NCBI RefSeq assembly: GCF_017876115.1
Contig: NZ_JAGINO010000003.1
Span: 62,001-126,000, forward strand
Length of the DNA stretch: 64,000 bases
From: Azospirillum picis
GTDB taxonomy: Bacteria > Pseudomonadota > Alphaproteobacteria > Azospirillales > Azospirillaceae
Direction of reading: 5' to 3'
The position numbers and the translations under genes were made by a program. Below, piece by piece: positions 47,007 through 55,302 of this stretch (positions are counted from its first letter, which is position 1; each line of letters starts with the position of its first letter). The notes beneath the pieces were generated by a model that ran no database searches, was not told the origin of the DNA, and was given only the letters and a program-made list of their open reading frames with translations.

Positions 47007-47651
47007 ATGACGGCCGATGACCGTGTGACCGAAGACTGGACGGACTGCACTCAGCGGCAGGGCATATGGCGGCCGATGCGGGAATCCGACCTGGATGCGG
47101 TGCTGGCCGTCGCCGATGTCGTTCACAGGGACTATCCGGAAGACCGCAGCATCTTCGTCGAGCGTCTGGCGCTCTACAGTCCCGGATGCCGCGTCGCCCA
47201 GGTGGATGGCCTGATGGATGGCTTGGCGGATGGCGGGATCATCGGCTACGGCATCATGCATCCGGGGCGGCTGGGGGCGCCGCCGCCGCTCGATACGCCG
47301 TTGGGCAGGCTGCCGGCCGATGCCGATTGCCTCTACATCCACGACATCGCGCTGCTGCCCGCCGCCCGCGGATCCGGCCTCGGAGCGGCAGTGCTCGATT
47401 ACGCCCACGCCCTGGCGACGCGGGAGGGATGGGACCGTCTGGCGCTGACGTCGACGCCGGGCGCGCGGAGCTATTGGGACCGTGCCGGCTTCCTCGTGCA
47501 CGAGTCCGGCGGGCAGGCGCTGGCGGCGAAGCTCGCGAGCTACGGCGAGGGGATGGCGTACATGACGGCGCCCGTCCGCCGTCAGGCGGCGAATGCCGAC
47601 AGCTCCGGATCCGTCACCACCGCCTGGAAGGCCGGCTTGGCGAACAGGTAG
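47007..47651 (+). CDS. GNAT family N-acetyltransferase
   Basis: The 214-residue protein has the acetyl-CoA binding motif ALLPAARGSGLGAAVLDYA and the GNAT end pattern (ARSYWDRAGF). The substrate is unknown. GGAG lies seven bases before the ATG. Its last 70 bases overlap the 3' end of the EAL gene on the other strand, so the two transcripts are antisense there. The extra 30 residues at its C-terminus come from that overlap and are unlike the rest. Confidence 0.83.
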   Translation: MTADDRVTEDWTDCTQRQGIWRPMRESDLDAVLAVADVVHRDYPEDRSIFVERLALYSPGCRVAQVDGLMDGLADGGIIGYGIMHPGRLGAPPPLDTPLGRLPADADCLYIHDIALLPAARGSGLGAAVLDYAHALATREGWDRLALTSTPGARSYWDRAGFLVHESGGQALAAKLASYGEGMAYMTAPVRRQAANADSSGSVTTAWKAGLANR

Positions 47652-48343
47652 CCCTGCATCAGCGTGACGCCGAGGTCGCGCAGCGCTTTCGCCTCGCCGG
47701 CGGTCTCCACGCCTTCGGCGACCGGGATGATGGCGAGGTCGTCGCACACCGCCAGGATGCCCTTGACGATGCTGCGCCGCGCGCGTTCGCTGTCGATGTT
47801 GCGGGTCAGCTCCATGTCCAGCTTGATGATGTCGGGCTGGAATTCCGCCAGCAGGTTGAGACCGGAATAGCCGGACCCGAAATCGTCGATCGCCGTCAGG
47901 AAGCCCTGCCGCTTGTACTCGTTGAAGATGCCCTTCAGGTGGTCATGGTCGACCACCCGTTCGTTTTCCGTCACCTCGAAGATGATGCGGTTGGTGGGAA
48001 AGCCGGTGCGGCGGGCGGCGGCGAGCGTCGCCCGGATGCAGGCTTCCGCCTTGTAGACCGCGTTGGGGAGGAAATTGATCGACAGCCGCGCGCCGTTCAT
48101 CGGCAAGCCGGCGGCGAGTTCGATGGCCTTCACGCGGCAGGACTGGTCGAAGGCGTAGCGGGTGGAATCGGTGACCTGGCCGAGCACCCAGCCGGCGCCC
48201 TGTCCGGCGACGCCGCGGACCAGCGCCTCATGCGCCCAGACGCCGCCGGCGGCGACGTCGACGATCGGCTGGAAGGCCATCGTGAAATCCAACTCGAACC
48301 GCTCGGCGCATTGGCCTCCGCATCCGCCGTCACCGAACGCCAT
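47582..48343 (-). CDS. Stand-alone EAL-domain protein (cyclic-di-GMP phosphodiesterase)
   Basis: The 253-residue protein is almost only an EAL domain. The catalytic EALVR, NFLPNAVY, EVTENE, DDFGSGYSGL, KLDMEL and AEGVET motifs are present, so activity is expected. It would break cyclic di-GMP to pGpG. No PAS, GGDEF or membrane part is attached, so its regulation is not visible. The ATG at 48343 has AAGGGG seven bases upstream; a GTG directly before it is the alternative. Confidence 0.91.
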   Translation of the reverse strand: MAFGDGGCGGQCAERFELDFTMAFQPIVDVAAGGVWAHEALVRGVAGQGAGWVLGQVTDSTRYAFDQSCRVKAIELAAGLPMNGARLSINFLPNAVYKAEACIRATLAAARRTGFPTNRIIFEVTENERVVDHDHLKGIFNEYKRQGFLTAIDDFGSGYSGLNLLAEFQPDIIKLDMELTRNIDSERARRSIVKGILAVCDDLAIIPVAEGVETAGEAKALRDLGVTLMQGYLFAKPAFQAVVTDPELSAFAA

Positions 48344-48473
48344 CACGTTACCCCTTCCGCATCGATCCCCATCATTAGGTAAGCTACAATGCCACGCTTT
48401 TTATCGGACGGAGGTGTGGCAACTGCCGCACCTTCCGCCTAGGACCATCCCTAACCCTCCGGCGAATGCCGTT

Positions 48474-50807
48474 TCACTCGGCGGCAACCGGCAGTTCCGC
48501 CCGCCGGATCGCCGCCCAAACCGCTTCCGGGGTGGCGGGCATGTCGATGTGGGTGATGCCGAGGTCGGACAGGGCATCCACCACCGCGTTGATGATGGCC
48601 GGCGGCGCGCCGATGGCCCCGGCCTCGCCCGCACCCTTCATGCCGAGCATGTTGGTGGTGCTGGGGACGGAGTTCAGCCTCACCTCGATCGGCGGCATAT
48701 CGACCGCACGCGGCATCTGGTAGTCCATGAATGACCCGGTCAGGAGCTGCCCGCTGTCGGGATCGAACACCACACGCTCCTGCAGGGCCTGCCCCAATCC
48801 CTGGGCGACGCCGCCGTGGATCTGTCCGATCACCAGCATCGGGTTGATGACCGTGCCGAAATCGTCGACGACGCTGTAGCGCACCACCTCGACGATGCCC
48901 GTCGCAGGATCGATCTCGACCTCGGCGACATGGCAGCCGTTGGGGAAGGTGCTGGCCGGCGGCGTCCAGCGCGCCATTTCGGAAAAGGCGATCCCGCCGC
49001 CGCCCGCCGCCGCCTTCGCCGCGACGTCCTTCAGGGAGACCGCACGGTCGGTGCCGACGACGGTGAAGCGGCCGTCGGCGAACTCGACGTCGACTTCGGC
49101 GGTTTCCAGCAGGTCGGCCGCGACCGCCGTCGCCGCCACCACCACCTTGGCCGCCCCCTCCGCCAGCGCCGAGCCGCCGACCGGGACCGACCGGGAGCCG
49201 CCGGTGCCCGAACCCCAGGAAACGCGGTCGGTGTCGCCCTGGACCACCTCGACATCCTCGGGCGGCACGCCCAGCCGGTCGGCCAGGATCTGCTTGTAGG
49301 CGGTCTCGTGTCCCTGGCCATTGGTCTGGGTGCCGATCAGCAGAACCACCCTGCCGTCGCCGTTGACCTGCACCGTCGCCTGTTCCGGTCCGCCGCCGGA
49401 GCAGGCTTCGATGTAGGTGGAGAGGCCGGCGCCGCGCAGCCTGCCGCGGGCCTTGGCTTCCGCCTTGCGGGCGGGGAGCCCGGCCATGTCTGCGAGCGCC
49501 AGCCCGTCCTCCAGGTTCTTGGCGAAGTCGCCGGTGTCATAGACCTGGCCCATCGGCGTGGCGTAGGGCATGGCCGAGGGCGGGATGAAGTTGCGCCGCC
49601 GGATCTCCGCCGGGCCGAGGCCGCTGACGCGCCCGGCATGGTCGATCAGCCGTTCCAGCAGATAGGCGGCCTCGGGGCGGCCCGCTCCACGGTAGGCATC
49701 CACCGGCTGGGTGTTGGTGAAGACGCCCTTCACCCGCACGTAGACCACCGGCGTGCGGTATGACCCCACCAGCATCGCCGACCCCGCATCGGTCGGGATG
49801 AAGGGGCCGTAGTTCGACAGATAGGCGCCGAGATTCGCCACGGTGTCGACCCGCAGCCCGAGAAAGCGGCCGTCGGCGTCGAGCGCGAGCCGCGCCCGGC
49901 TGACATGGTCGCGGCCGTGGTCGTCGCTGATGAACCCCTCGATACGGTCTGCGGTCCATTTCACCGCACGGTTCAGCCGGCGGGCGGCGAACAGGCAGGC
50001 GACATATTCCGGGTAATTGAACAGCTTCATGCCGAACCCGCCGCCGACATCGGTGGTCAGCACGCGGATTCGCTCTTCCGGCTCGTTCAGGATCTTGGCG
50101 AACTGCTTCTGCAGCCCGTGGACGCCCTGGCTGGTCACATAGATCAGCAGCCGTCCCGGCGTGCCGTCGGCGGCCGGCTCGACGCCGGCAAGGCAGGCCC
50201 GCCCTTCCATCGGATTGGCGACGACGCGGTTGTTGACCAGCTCAAGCTCGACGACCTGATGCGCCCGGGCGAGCGCATCCTCCGCAGCGGCCTCGTCGCC
50301 CATGTCCCAATCGAAGCAGAGGTTGCCCGGCGCCTCGTCCCACACCAGCGGCTTGCCGGGCTTCAGTGCCTCCAGCGTACCGGTCACCGGCTCGCGGTCA
50401 TCATAGTCCACCATCACCAGTTCGGCCGCTTCGCGAGCCGCTTCGAGGGTTTCGGCCACGACCATGGCGACCGGGTCGCCGACATGGCGGGCGAAGCCTC
50501 TCGCCAGGGCCGGGCGCGGCGTGCGGACATAGCGCGAGCCGTCGCGCTGCTTCAGGGCAGCCTGACAGGGGATGACCCCGACATTCTCCGCATCGAGGTC
50601 CGCAACACTGTAGACCGCCAGCACGCCGGGAAGGGCGAGCGCGCCCGTCGCATCGATCGCTCCGATGGCGGCGAAGGCGTGTGGCGATCGGACGAAGGCG
50701 GCATAGGCCTGCCCGGGCAAGGTCACGTCGTCGGTATAACGGCCGCCGCCGGTGAGCAGCCGGGCGTCCTCGGTGCGCGGAACCGCTTGTCCGATGCCGA
50801 ACTTCAT
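48474..50807 (-). CDS. Xanthine dehydrogenase family molybdopterin-binding subunit (CoxL type, form II-like)
   Basis: The 777-residue protein is the large subunit of a molybdenum hydroxylase. It has the GIGQAVPRTEDARLLTGGGRY N-terminal pattern, the motif AYRGAGR in place of the form-I CoxL active-site loop AYXCSFR, and the catalytic Glu E728 in GAGEAGAIGAPPA. AYRGAGR marks the form II (putative aldehyde or related) group rather than true CO dehydrogenase. GGGAG lies eight bases before the ATG at 50807. No CoxS (2Fe-2S) or CoxM (FAD) subunit genes are adjacent, which is unusual. Confidence 0.92.
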   Translation of the reverse strand: MKFGIGQAVPRTEDARLLTGGGRYTDDVTLPGQAYAAFVRSPHAFAAIGAIDATGALALPGVLAVYSVADLDAENVGVIPCQAALKQRDGSRYVRTPRPALARGFARHVGDPVAMVVAETLEAAREAAELVMVDYDDREPVTGTLEALKPGKPLVWDEAPGNLCFDWDMGDEAAAEDALARAHQVVELELVNNRVVANPMEGRACLAGVEPAADGTPGRLLIYVTSQGVHGLQKQFAKILNEPEERIRVLTTDVGGGFGMKLFNYPEYVACLFAARRLNRAVKWTADRIEGFISDDHGRDHVSRARLALDADGRFLGLRVDTVANLGAYLSNYGPFIPTDAGSAMLVGSYRTPVVYVRVKGVFTNTQPVDAYRGAGRPEAAYLLERLIDHAGRVSGLGPAEIRRRNFIPPSAMPYATPMGQVYDTGDFAKNLEDGLALADMAGLPARKAEAKARGRLRGAGLSTYIEACSGGGPEQATVQVNGDGRVVLLIGTQTNGQGHETAYKQILADRLGVPPEDVEVVQGDTDRVSWGSGTGGSRSVPVGGSALAEGAAKVVVAATAVAADLLETAEVDVEFADGRFTVVGTDRAVSLKDVAAKAAAGGGGIAFSEMARWTPPASTFPNGCHVAEVEIDPATGIVEVVRYSVVDDFGTVINPMLVIGQIHGGVAQGLGQALQERVVFDPDSGQLLTGSFMDYQMPRAVDMPPIEVRLNSVPSTTNMLGMKGAGEAGAIGAPPAIINAVVDALSDLGITHIDMPATPEAVWAAIRRAELPVAAE

Positions 50808-51003
50808 GGGTGAACTCCCGCCTTCCGGTTCGAGCTGTTGTCGTTGCGCCGCAAGAATAGGCTGGCGCAGACGCAAGGGAAACCCCGCCGGTCGGCATGG
50901 GTGACTGTTGTTCGATGCAATGACTGTCCATCAGTCCAACCAGAAAGGCGTGGCGGGTCGAAGCGGCTGGCGCGGCGGACGGGCAGGGGGCATAGTCCGG
51001 GCC

Positions 51004-51705
51004 ATGGACGGTTCCAGACCAGCAAACGCCGCAGCCCGCGTGTTCCGTCTCGCCTTGCGCCCGGCCGACAGGCCGGACCCGGTCGGGAGCCGCACGGTCG
51101 CGCCCGGTCGAGACTTCCGCGCCGCCCGACGCCGTGAAAGCGGCCCGGAGAAGGGTCGCGCCCTTTTCAACCGGTGCTGGCTGGCGTCGCTGCTGGTGAT
51201 CGCGGTCATGGCTCCCGCGCTGGCGCAGACGGGGCAGGCGGCCAAAGGACGTGGCCCTATCGCCAACACGCCGGATCAGATCATCAAGGGGGCGGCGGCG
51301 GCGGTGGAAGGCGACCTTTTGAGCATCAACGGCACAGCCGTGCGCCTGATGGGCATCGATGCGCCCGACCCTGGCCAGAAATGCCGGAACCGATACGGCC
51401 ATGACCTGGACTGCTTCAAGATCGCGACTGCCGTTCTCGCCAACATGGTCAAGGGCGAGGAGGTCACCTGCACGGTCACCGAACAGGACCGCACGGGCGA
51501 GAAGAAGGGGGAGTGCCGTGTGCGTGGCGTTGACCTGGGGGCGGCCATGGTGGCGCGTGGATGGGCCTTCCAGTACGCCAGCCTGTCGCCCGCCTACCAG
51601 AAGGGCGAGGCCTACGCCCAGAGCAAGCGCATCGGGCTCTGGGCCGGGCAGGTCGAAAAGCCGTGGCAATGGCGATCGCGGCAACTGCGCGAACGGTCAC
51701 CCTGA
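51004..51705 (+). CDS. Staphylococcal-nuclease-like protein, possibly catalytically altered
   Basis: The protein has 233 residues from the ATG at 51004. A hydrophobic segment near residues 59-75 (ASLLVIAVMAPALAQ) suggests a membrane anchor or late signal peptide. The nuclease-like domain follows: VRLMGIDAPD, then DRTGEKKGECRVRG and MVARGWAFQY. The usual catalytic Glu of the APE/PET motif is D122 here, and the Arg expected in the RYGR stretch is replaced by E166. It may be inactive or use another chemistry. The start is unsure; an ATG at 50920 is also in frame. Confidence 0.75.
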   Translation: MDGSRPANAAARVFRLALRPADRPDPVGSRTVAPGRDFRAARRRESGPEKGRALFNRCWLASLLVIAVMAPALAQTGQAAKGRGPIANTPDQIIKGAAAAVEGDLLSINGTAVRLMGIDAPDPGQKCRNRYGHDLDCFKIATAVLANMVKGEEVTCTVTEQDRTGEKKGECRVRGVDLGAAMVARGWAFQYASLSPAYQKGEAYAQSKRIGLWAGQVEKPWQWRSRQLRERSP

Positions 51706-52073
51706 AGCCGAGCGCCGAAAGCCGGCCGGCAGGCGGAAACCCGCCGATGCGGCTTACCTGCGATGCTCGCGGCAGGGGAGCGCGACGAAAGCCAACGGAA
51801 GCGGGACGCCATTCCGCTGCCGATACCACGCCGGCATTATACCGCCGTGCAGGATTGAAATCCGGCGGATTGCACCAGTGGTTTGCGGCGGTCGGTTTGG
51901 TGGCTGCGCCGCGCCATTTTTCGTTCGTTGTGTCTTTGAGGCATGATACGCTTGGTCTTCGGTTGACGAAGACGGACGCGCGGGATCGGCGTCGCCGGCA
52001 AATTGCCCAACTGCAGTGAACCGGACATGCCGTACCCGCAGGACAACTCTCCTGGCGGAGCGGAGTCGCGGGC
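51706..52073. other. Intergenic region between the nuclease-like gene and phyR
   Basis: About 370 bases contain no gene I can support. A small inverted repeat, gtcttcg (51955-51961) and cgaagac (51967-51973), lies in it. I find no good EcfG-like promoter before phyR. GGAG sits eight bases before the phyR start. Confidence 0.5.
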
Positions 52074-52874
52074 ATGCTCGTTTACGAATGCGAGGTCTTT
52101 GAGCTGGTGCCGGTCCTGCGCCGCTACGCACGTGCGTTGACCGGGGCCACGGACCGCGGCGACACCCTGGTCACGCGCTGCGTCGAGGCCGCGATGATGG
52201 CGCCCTCGCGGTTTGGACTGGACCGCGGTGAAGAGGCGCGCCTCCCACTCTATGCCCTGCTGAACCTGCTGTTCGACCGCCTGCCCGGCGAACCGGGCGC
52301 TCCAGGCCGTCCGCTGCCTTCGCCGCACCCGATCGAGCGCGCATTGGCCGCGCTGCCTGAAACCGAGCGGCGGCTCTATCTGCTGAACACCCTGGAAGGA
52401 CTGAGCCCGCGTCAGGCGGCGAAGGTGCTGCAGCTCGATCCGGCCAGCGCGTTGCCGCGTCTGAAGGCGGCGCGTGCACGTGTTCGCGAGGCGATGGTGC
52501 AGCGGGTTATGGTCGTCGAGGACAACGCGGTTCTGGCAATGGAACTCGGCGAGCTGGTGATCGACATGGGGCACGAGCTGTGCGGCACCGTCGCCAGCGA
52601 GCCCGAAGCGCTTGCCCTCCTGAAGGCGGAGCGGCCGACGCTGGCGCTGCTCGACGTCCGGCTGGCCGACGGCGGCAGTGGCATCGAGGTCGCACGCCGG
52701 CTGAAGCGCGTCCGAGATCTGCGCACCATCTTCGTCACCGCCTTCGATGACGAGATCGAGGCATTGGACGCCCGCCACCTCGGGCAGATCGTTCGCAAGC
52801 CCTTCACGACCGCCGGGCTGCAGGCCGCGATCTCGCGCGCCATCTTCATGCCGCAGCCGGTCGCCCTGGTTTGA
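52074..52874 (+). CDS. phyR: PhyR-type general stress response regulator
   Basis: The 266-residue protein has an N-terminal sigma-factor-like domain (about 1-138: region-2 and region-4 helices such as LPETERRLYLLNTLEGLSPRQAAKVL) and a C-terminal receiver (about 143-260) with phospho-Asp D194 in LLDVRLADGG. That order is diagnostic of PhyR, which when phosphorylated sequesters the anti-sigma factor NepR and frees sigma EcfG. nepR and ecfG, often beside phyR, are not seen here. Stress-type genes follow immediately. Confidence 0.93.
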   Translation: MLVYECEVFELVPVLRRYARALTGATDRGDTLVTRCVEAAMMAPSRFGLDRGEEARLPLYALLNLLFDRLPGEPGAPGRPLPSPHPIERALAALPETERRLYLLNTLEGLSPRQAAKVLQLDPASALPRLKAARARVREAMVQRVMVVEDNAVLAMELGELVIDMGHELCGTVASEPEALALLKAERPTLALLDVRLADGGSGIEVARRLKRVRDLRTIFVTAFDDEIEALDARHLGQIVRKPFTTAGLQAAISRAIFMPQPVALV

Positions 52875-52963
52875 CGGGCCGGCTCCTGCTCCTGACCCGG
52901 GCTCCCGAATGGAACGGGCGCCCGGTTGCGCAGCAAGCAAGGCCATGAAAGCCGCTGAATGAC

Positions 52964-53020
52964 CCCGGCGGGAACGCCGGGCATGAAAAAGGGACCGCGC
53001 CGGATGGCTGCGGTCCCTTT
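52964..53020. terminator. Tandem hairpins between phyR and the glsB-like gene
   Basis: A first hairpin (cccggcg/cgccggg, loop ggaa, 52964-52981) is followed by a second with 11-base arms (52988-52998 and 53010-53020) flanked by A-run and T-run. The A/T flanks allow termination in both directions for the convergent genes. Confidence 0.8.
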
Positions 53021-53041
53021 GCTCTCTGTTGCCGTTCCGGC

Positions 53042-53299
53042 TCAGACCGTGTGGCGGCGGCCGACGATCATGCGATAGATGGCGAGGATGATGATTGCGC
53101 CGACGATGGCGCCGATGAAGCCGGCTCCTTCTCCCGGACGGTACCAACCGACGGCCGCGCCCAGATAGGTGGCGACGAAAGCGCCCGCGATGCCCAGCAG
53201 GGTGGTGATGATGAAGCCGCCCGGATCACGGCCCGGCATCAGGAACTTGGCGACGACGCCGGCGAGGAAGCCAATGATGATCGTCCAGAGAATGCCCAT
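53042..53299 (-). CDS. GlsB/YeaQ/YmgE family stress-associated membrane protein
   Basis: The 85-residue protein has three hydrophobic helices and Gly-rich segments: IIIGFLAGVVAKFLMPG, GFIITTLLGIAGAF and GFIGAIVGAIIILAIYR. This is the Transgly-associated/GlsB pattern. Members are small inner-membrane proteins induced by stress. AGGA lies nine bases before the ATG at 53299. A sequence resembling an EcfG promoter ends 44 bases upstream, fitting control by the neighbouring PhyR system. Confidence 0.9.
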   Translation of the reverse strand: MGILWTIIIGFLAGVVAKFLMPGRDPGGFIITTLLGIAGAFVATYLGAAVGWYRPGEGAGFIGAIVGAIIILAIYRMIVGRRHTV

Positions 53300-53342
53300 G
53301 GTTGTTTTCCTTCCGTTACGGGACCGTCTTCCCACCGGCAAT

Positions 53343-53367
53343 AACGGGCAAAAGCGCGAATGGTTCT
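53343..53367 (-). promoter_or_regulatory. EcfG-like promoter of the glsB-like gene
   Basis: On the minus strand AGAAC (53367-53363), a 16-base spacer and CGTT (53346-53343) match the alphaproteobacterial general-stress consensus GGAAC-N16/17-CGTT with one mismatch, 44 bases before the start codon. Confidence 0.5.
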
Positions 53368-53394
53368 GCGGCGCTGCGGATCTTTCGGGCGAGA

Positions 53395-53420
53395 GGAACT
53401 TAACGGGGGTGCTCCATGTT
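53395..53420 (+). promoter_or_regulatory. EcfG-like promoter ahead of the DUF4142 gene
   Basis: GGAAC (53395-53399), a 17-base spacer and tGTT (53417-53420) match the same stress consensus with a t for c at the last element. It lies about 110 bases upstream of the DUF4142 start. Confidence 0.45.
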
Positions 53421-53532
53421 CTCGGTGGCACGCGACCGCGGTCGGCGCCCGTCAGCTTTCCGGCTGCTGCCGACGCGGACAACCGGACCGCTCCATCGGA
53501 GCCGCTCCGCCAAGAATGTTTGGAGATTTTGC

Positions 53533-54336
53533 ATGACCAGGACGTTCGTTGTGACCGCTGTTGGAGCGGTCTTGCTGTCCACCACCGCCATGGCCCAGGT
53601 GGCGGGGTCTGCGACAAGCCCGCAGGCCGGGACGAGCTACATGCTTGGTACGTCGTCCGGCGGCGTCGTTCCGCCGGTGACCGCGCCCGCGCGCGGCCTG
53701 CCGGTGACCGACACCGCCCAGGGCGGCAAGGTCTTCGTATTGGGCGAGCAGATCGGCAACCGCGAACTCGCCAACCAGCCGACGGTCTATGGCAACGCCG
53801 TCTCGGGAAGCTCGAGCGCCGCGGTGCCGGGCACCTACGGCAGCACCTATGGCCAGCCCGCCGGAACGCCGATGGTGATGCCGGCCGCCAGCGCTGCGGA
53901 CTTCGTGACCCGCGCAGGCCAGAGCGGCGCCTTCGAGATCGAATCGAGCCGTGTGGCGCTCGACCGCGCCTCCGCCGCCCCGGTGCGGCAGTTTGCGAAC
54001 CAGATGATCGATGACCATACCCGCGTGAGCCGGAACCTGATGGCCGTGGCCGAGGCCCAGAGACTCAAGGCGCCGGCGATGCCCGACATGGCGCACCAGC
54101 AGCAGGTTTCGCAACTCCAGACCCTGACGGGCAGCGCCTTCGACCGCACCTACATCCAGCAGCAGGTGATGGCGCACCGTGACGCCGTCGCGCTGTTCGA
54201 ATCGGTCGCCAACAGCAGCCAGGCCGACCTCCGGCCCTTCCAGAGCCTTGCCATGCAGACGCTGCCGACCTTGCAGCACCACCTGCGCGAGGCCGAAGCC
54301 ATGGCGGCCGGCGCGCCGCTCGCCAGCGCCCGCTGA
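53533..54336 (+). CDS. DUF4142 family exported protein
   Basis: The 267-residue protein has a signal peptide (about 24 residues, TTAMAQ) and a low-complexity Gly/Ser/Thr-rich linker, then a ferritin-like helical DUF4142 domain (about 125-255: SAADFVTRAGQSGAFEIESS, FANQMIDDHTRVSRNL). Members are periplasmic and of unknown function, frequently stress-induced. GGAG lies eight bases before the ATG. An EcfG-like promoter precedes it, and it diverges from the glsB-like gene. Confidence 0.87.
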   Translation: MTRTFVVTAVGAVLLSTTAMAQVAGSATSPQAGTSYMLGTSSGGVVPPVTAPARGLPVTDTAQGGKVFVLGEQIGNRELANQPTVYGNAVSGSSSAAVPGTYGSTYGQPAGTPMVMPAASAADFVTRAGQSGAFEIESSRVALDRASAAPVRQFANQMIDDHTRVSRNLMAVAEAQRLKAPAMPDMAHQQQVSQLQTLTGSAFDRTYIQQQVMAHRDAVALFESVANSSQADLRPFQSLAMQTLPTLQHHLREAEAMAAGAPLASAR

Positions 54337-54351
54337 TGTGAGGTGACCCGG

Positions 54352-54397
54352 GAACGGCCCCATGGCGCGCCCTGCCGGATGCGCCATGGGGCCGTTC
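54352..54397. terminator. Hairpin between DUF4142 and rpe genes
   Basis: Sixteen-base perfect arms (54352-54367 and 54382-54397) enclose a 14-base loop between convergent genes. No T-run follows, but the length makes chance unlikely. Confidence 0.65.
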
Positions 54398-54437
54398 TCA
54401 TGTCCGCCGCCCGTATCCTGCAATCACCCGTGGGAAC

Positions 54438-55091
54438 TCAGCGCAAGGCACGGATGTTCGCGGCATACCGCTCGGGCCCGCCGGCAAAGGTCGCCGTGCC
54501 GGCGACCAGGACATCGGCGCCGGCCTCGACCGCGAGCCTTGCGGTTTCCGGGTTGATGCCGCCGTCGATCTCAAGGTCGATGGGCTTGCCGAGCGCGTCG
54601 ATGCGGGCACGCAGGTCCCGGATCTTCGGAAGCTGGCTCATGATGAAGCTCTGGCCGCCGAAACCGGGGTTGACCGTCATCACCAGCACGAGGTCGATGT
54701 CCTGCAGCACATGCTGGATGGCGTCCACCGGCGTCGCCGGGTTCAGCGAAACGCCGGCCTTCTTGCCGAGCGACTTGATCAACTGGATGGTGCGGTGCAG
54801 GTGCGGCCCCGCCTCCGGATGGACCGTGATGATGTCGGCGCCCGCCTTGGCGAAGTCGGACACGAAGGCGTCGACCGGCGAAATCATCAGGTGAACGTCG
54901 AAGACCTTGGCCGAATGCGGCCGCAACGCCTTCACCACCCCCGGCCCAATGGTGATGTTCGGCACGAAATGGCCGTCCATCACGTCGATATGGATGTAGT
55001 CGGCGCCGGCCGCGTCGACGGCACGGACCTCCTCGCCCAGCTTGGCGAAATCGGCGGAGAGGATGGAGGGCGAAATCTTGACGGCGCGCAT
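54438..55091 (-). CDS. rpe: Ribulose-phosphate 3-epimerase
   Basis: The 217-residue TIM-barrel enzyme interconverts ribulose 5-phosphate and xylulose 5-phosphate. Motifs are [48 protein letters not shown] and [11 protein letters not shown]. It diverges from modA across about 210 bases. Confidence 0.96.
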   Translation of the reverse strand: MRAVKISPSILSADFAKLGEEVRAVDAAGADYIHIDVMDGHFVPNITIGPGVVKALRPHSAKVFDVHLMISPVDAFVSDFAKAGADIITVHPEAGPHLHRTIQLIKSLGKKAGVSLNPATPVDAIQHVLQDIDLVLVMTVNPGFGGQSFIMSQLPKIRDLRARIDALGKPIDLEIDGGINPETARLAVEAGADVLVAGTATFAGGPERYAANIRALR

Positions 55092-55252
55092 GGCGATTGT
55101 CCTGGAGCAGGGGCTATGGCGATGGTGAGGATTGACACCTTCCTATCACGCGGTCGCGCAGCAAGTCATGGAGATGATGCATAGGAACGCCGCTGGCGAT
55201 CACCTGGGGCCAGCGCAGACGGAGCCGTTTGAGCTTTACCGCGACCGCCGTG

Positions 55253-55278
55253 CGTTGTATCCATCCGGATATAGATCG
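55253..55278 (+). promoter_or_regulatory. Possible ModE-type operator (Mo-box) before modA
   Basis: CGTTGTAT (55253-55260), eight bases, then ATATAGATCG (55269-55278) resembles the CGTTATAT...ATATAACG dyad bound by ModE, with mismatches. It ends 24 bases before the modA start, where a repressor would block transcription. Confidence 0.38.
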
Positions 55279-55302
55279 GCAACGAGCGGATTGGAGATGA
55301 CG

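Noticed and set aside
51955..51973. Small inverted repeat in the spacer before phyR
   Set aside because: Seven-base arms alone are too short to claim a terminator or operator.
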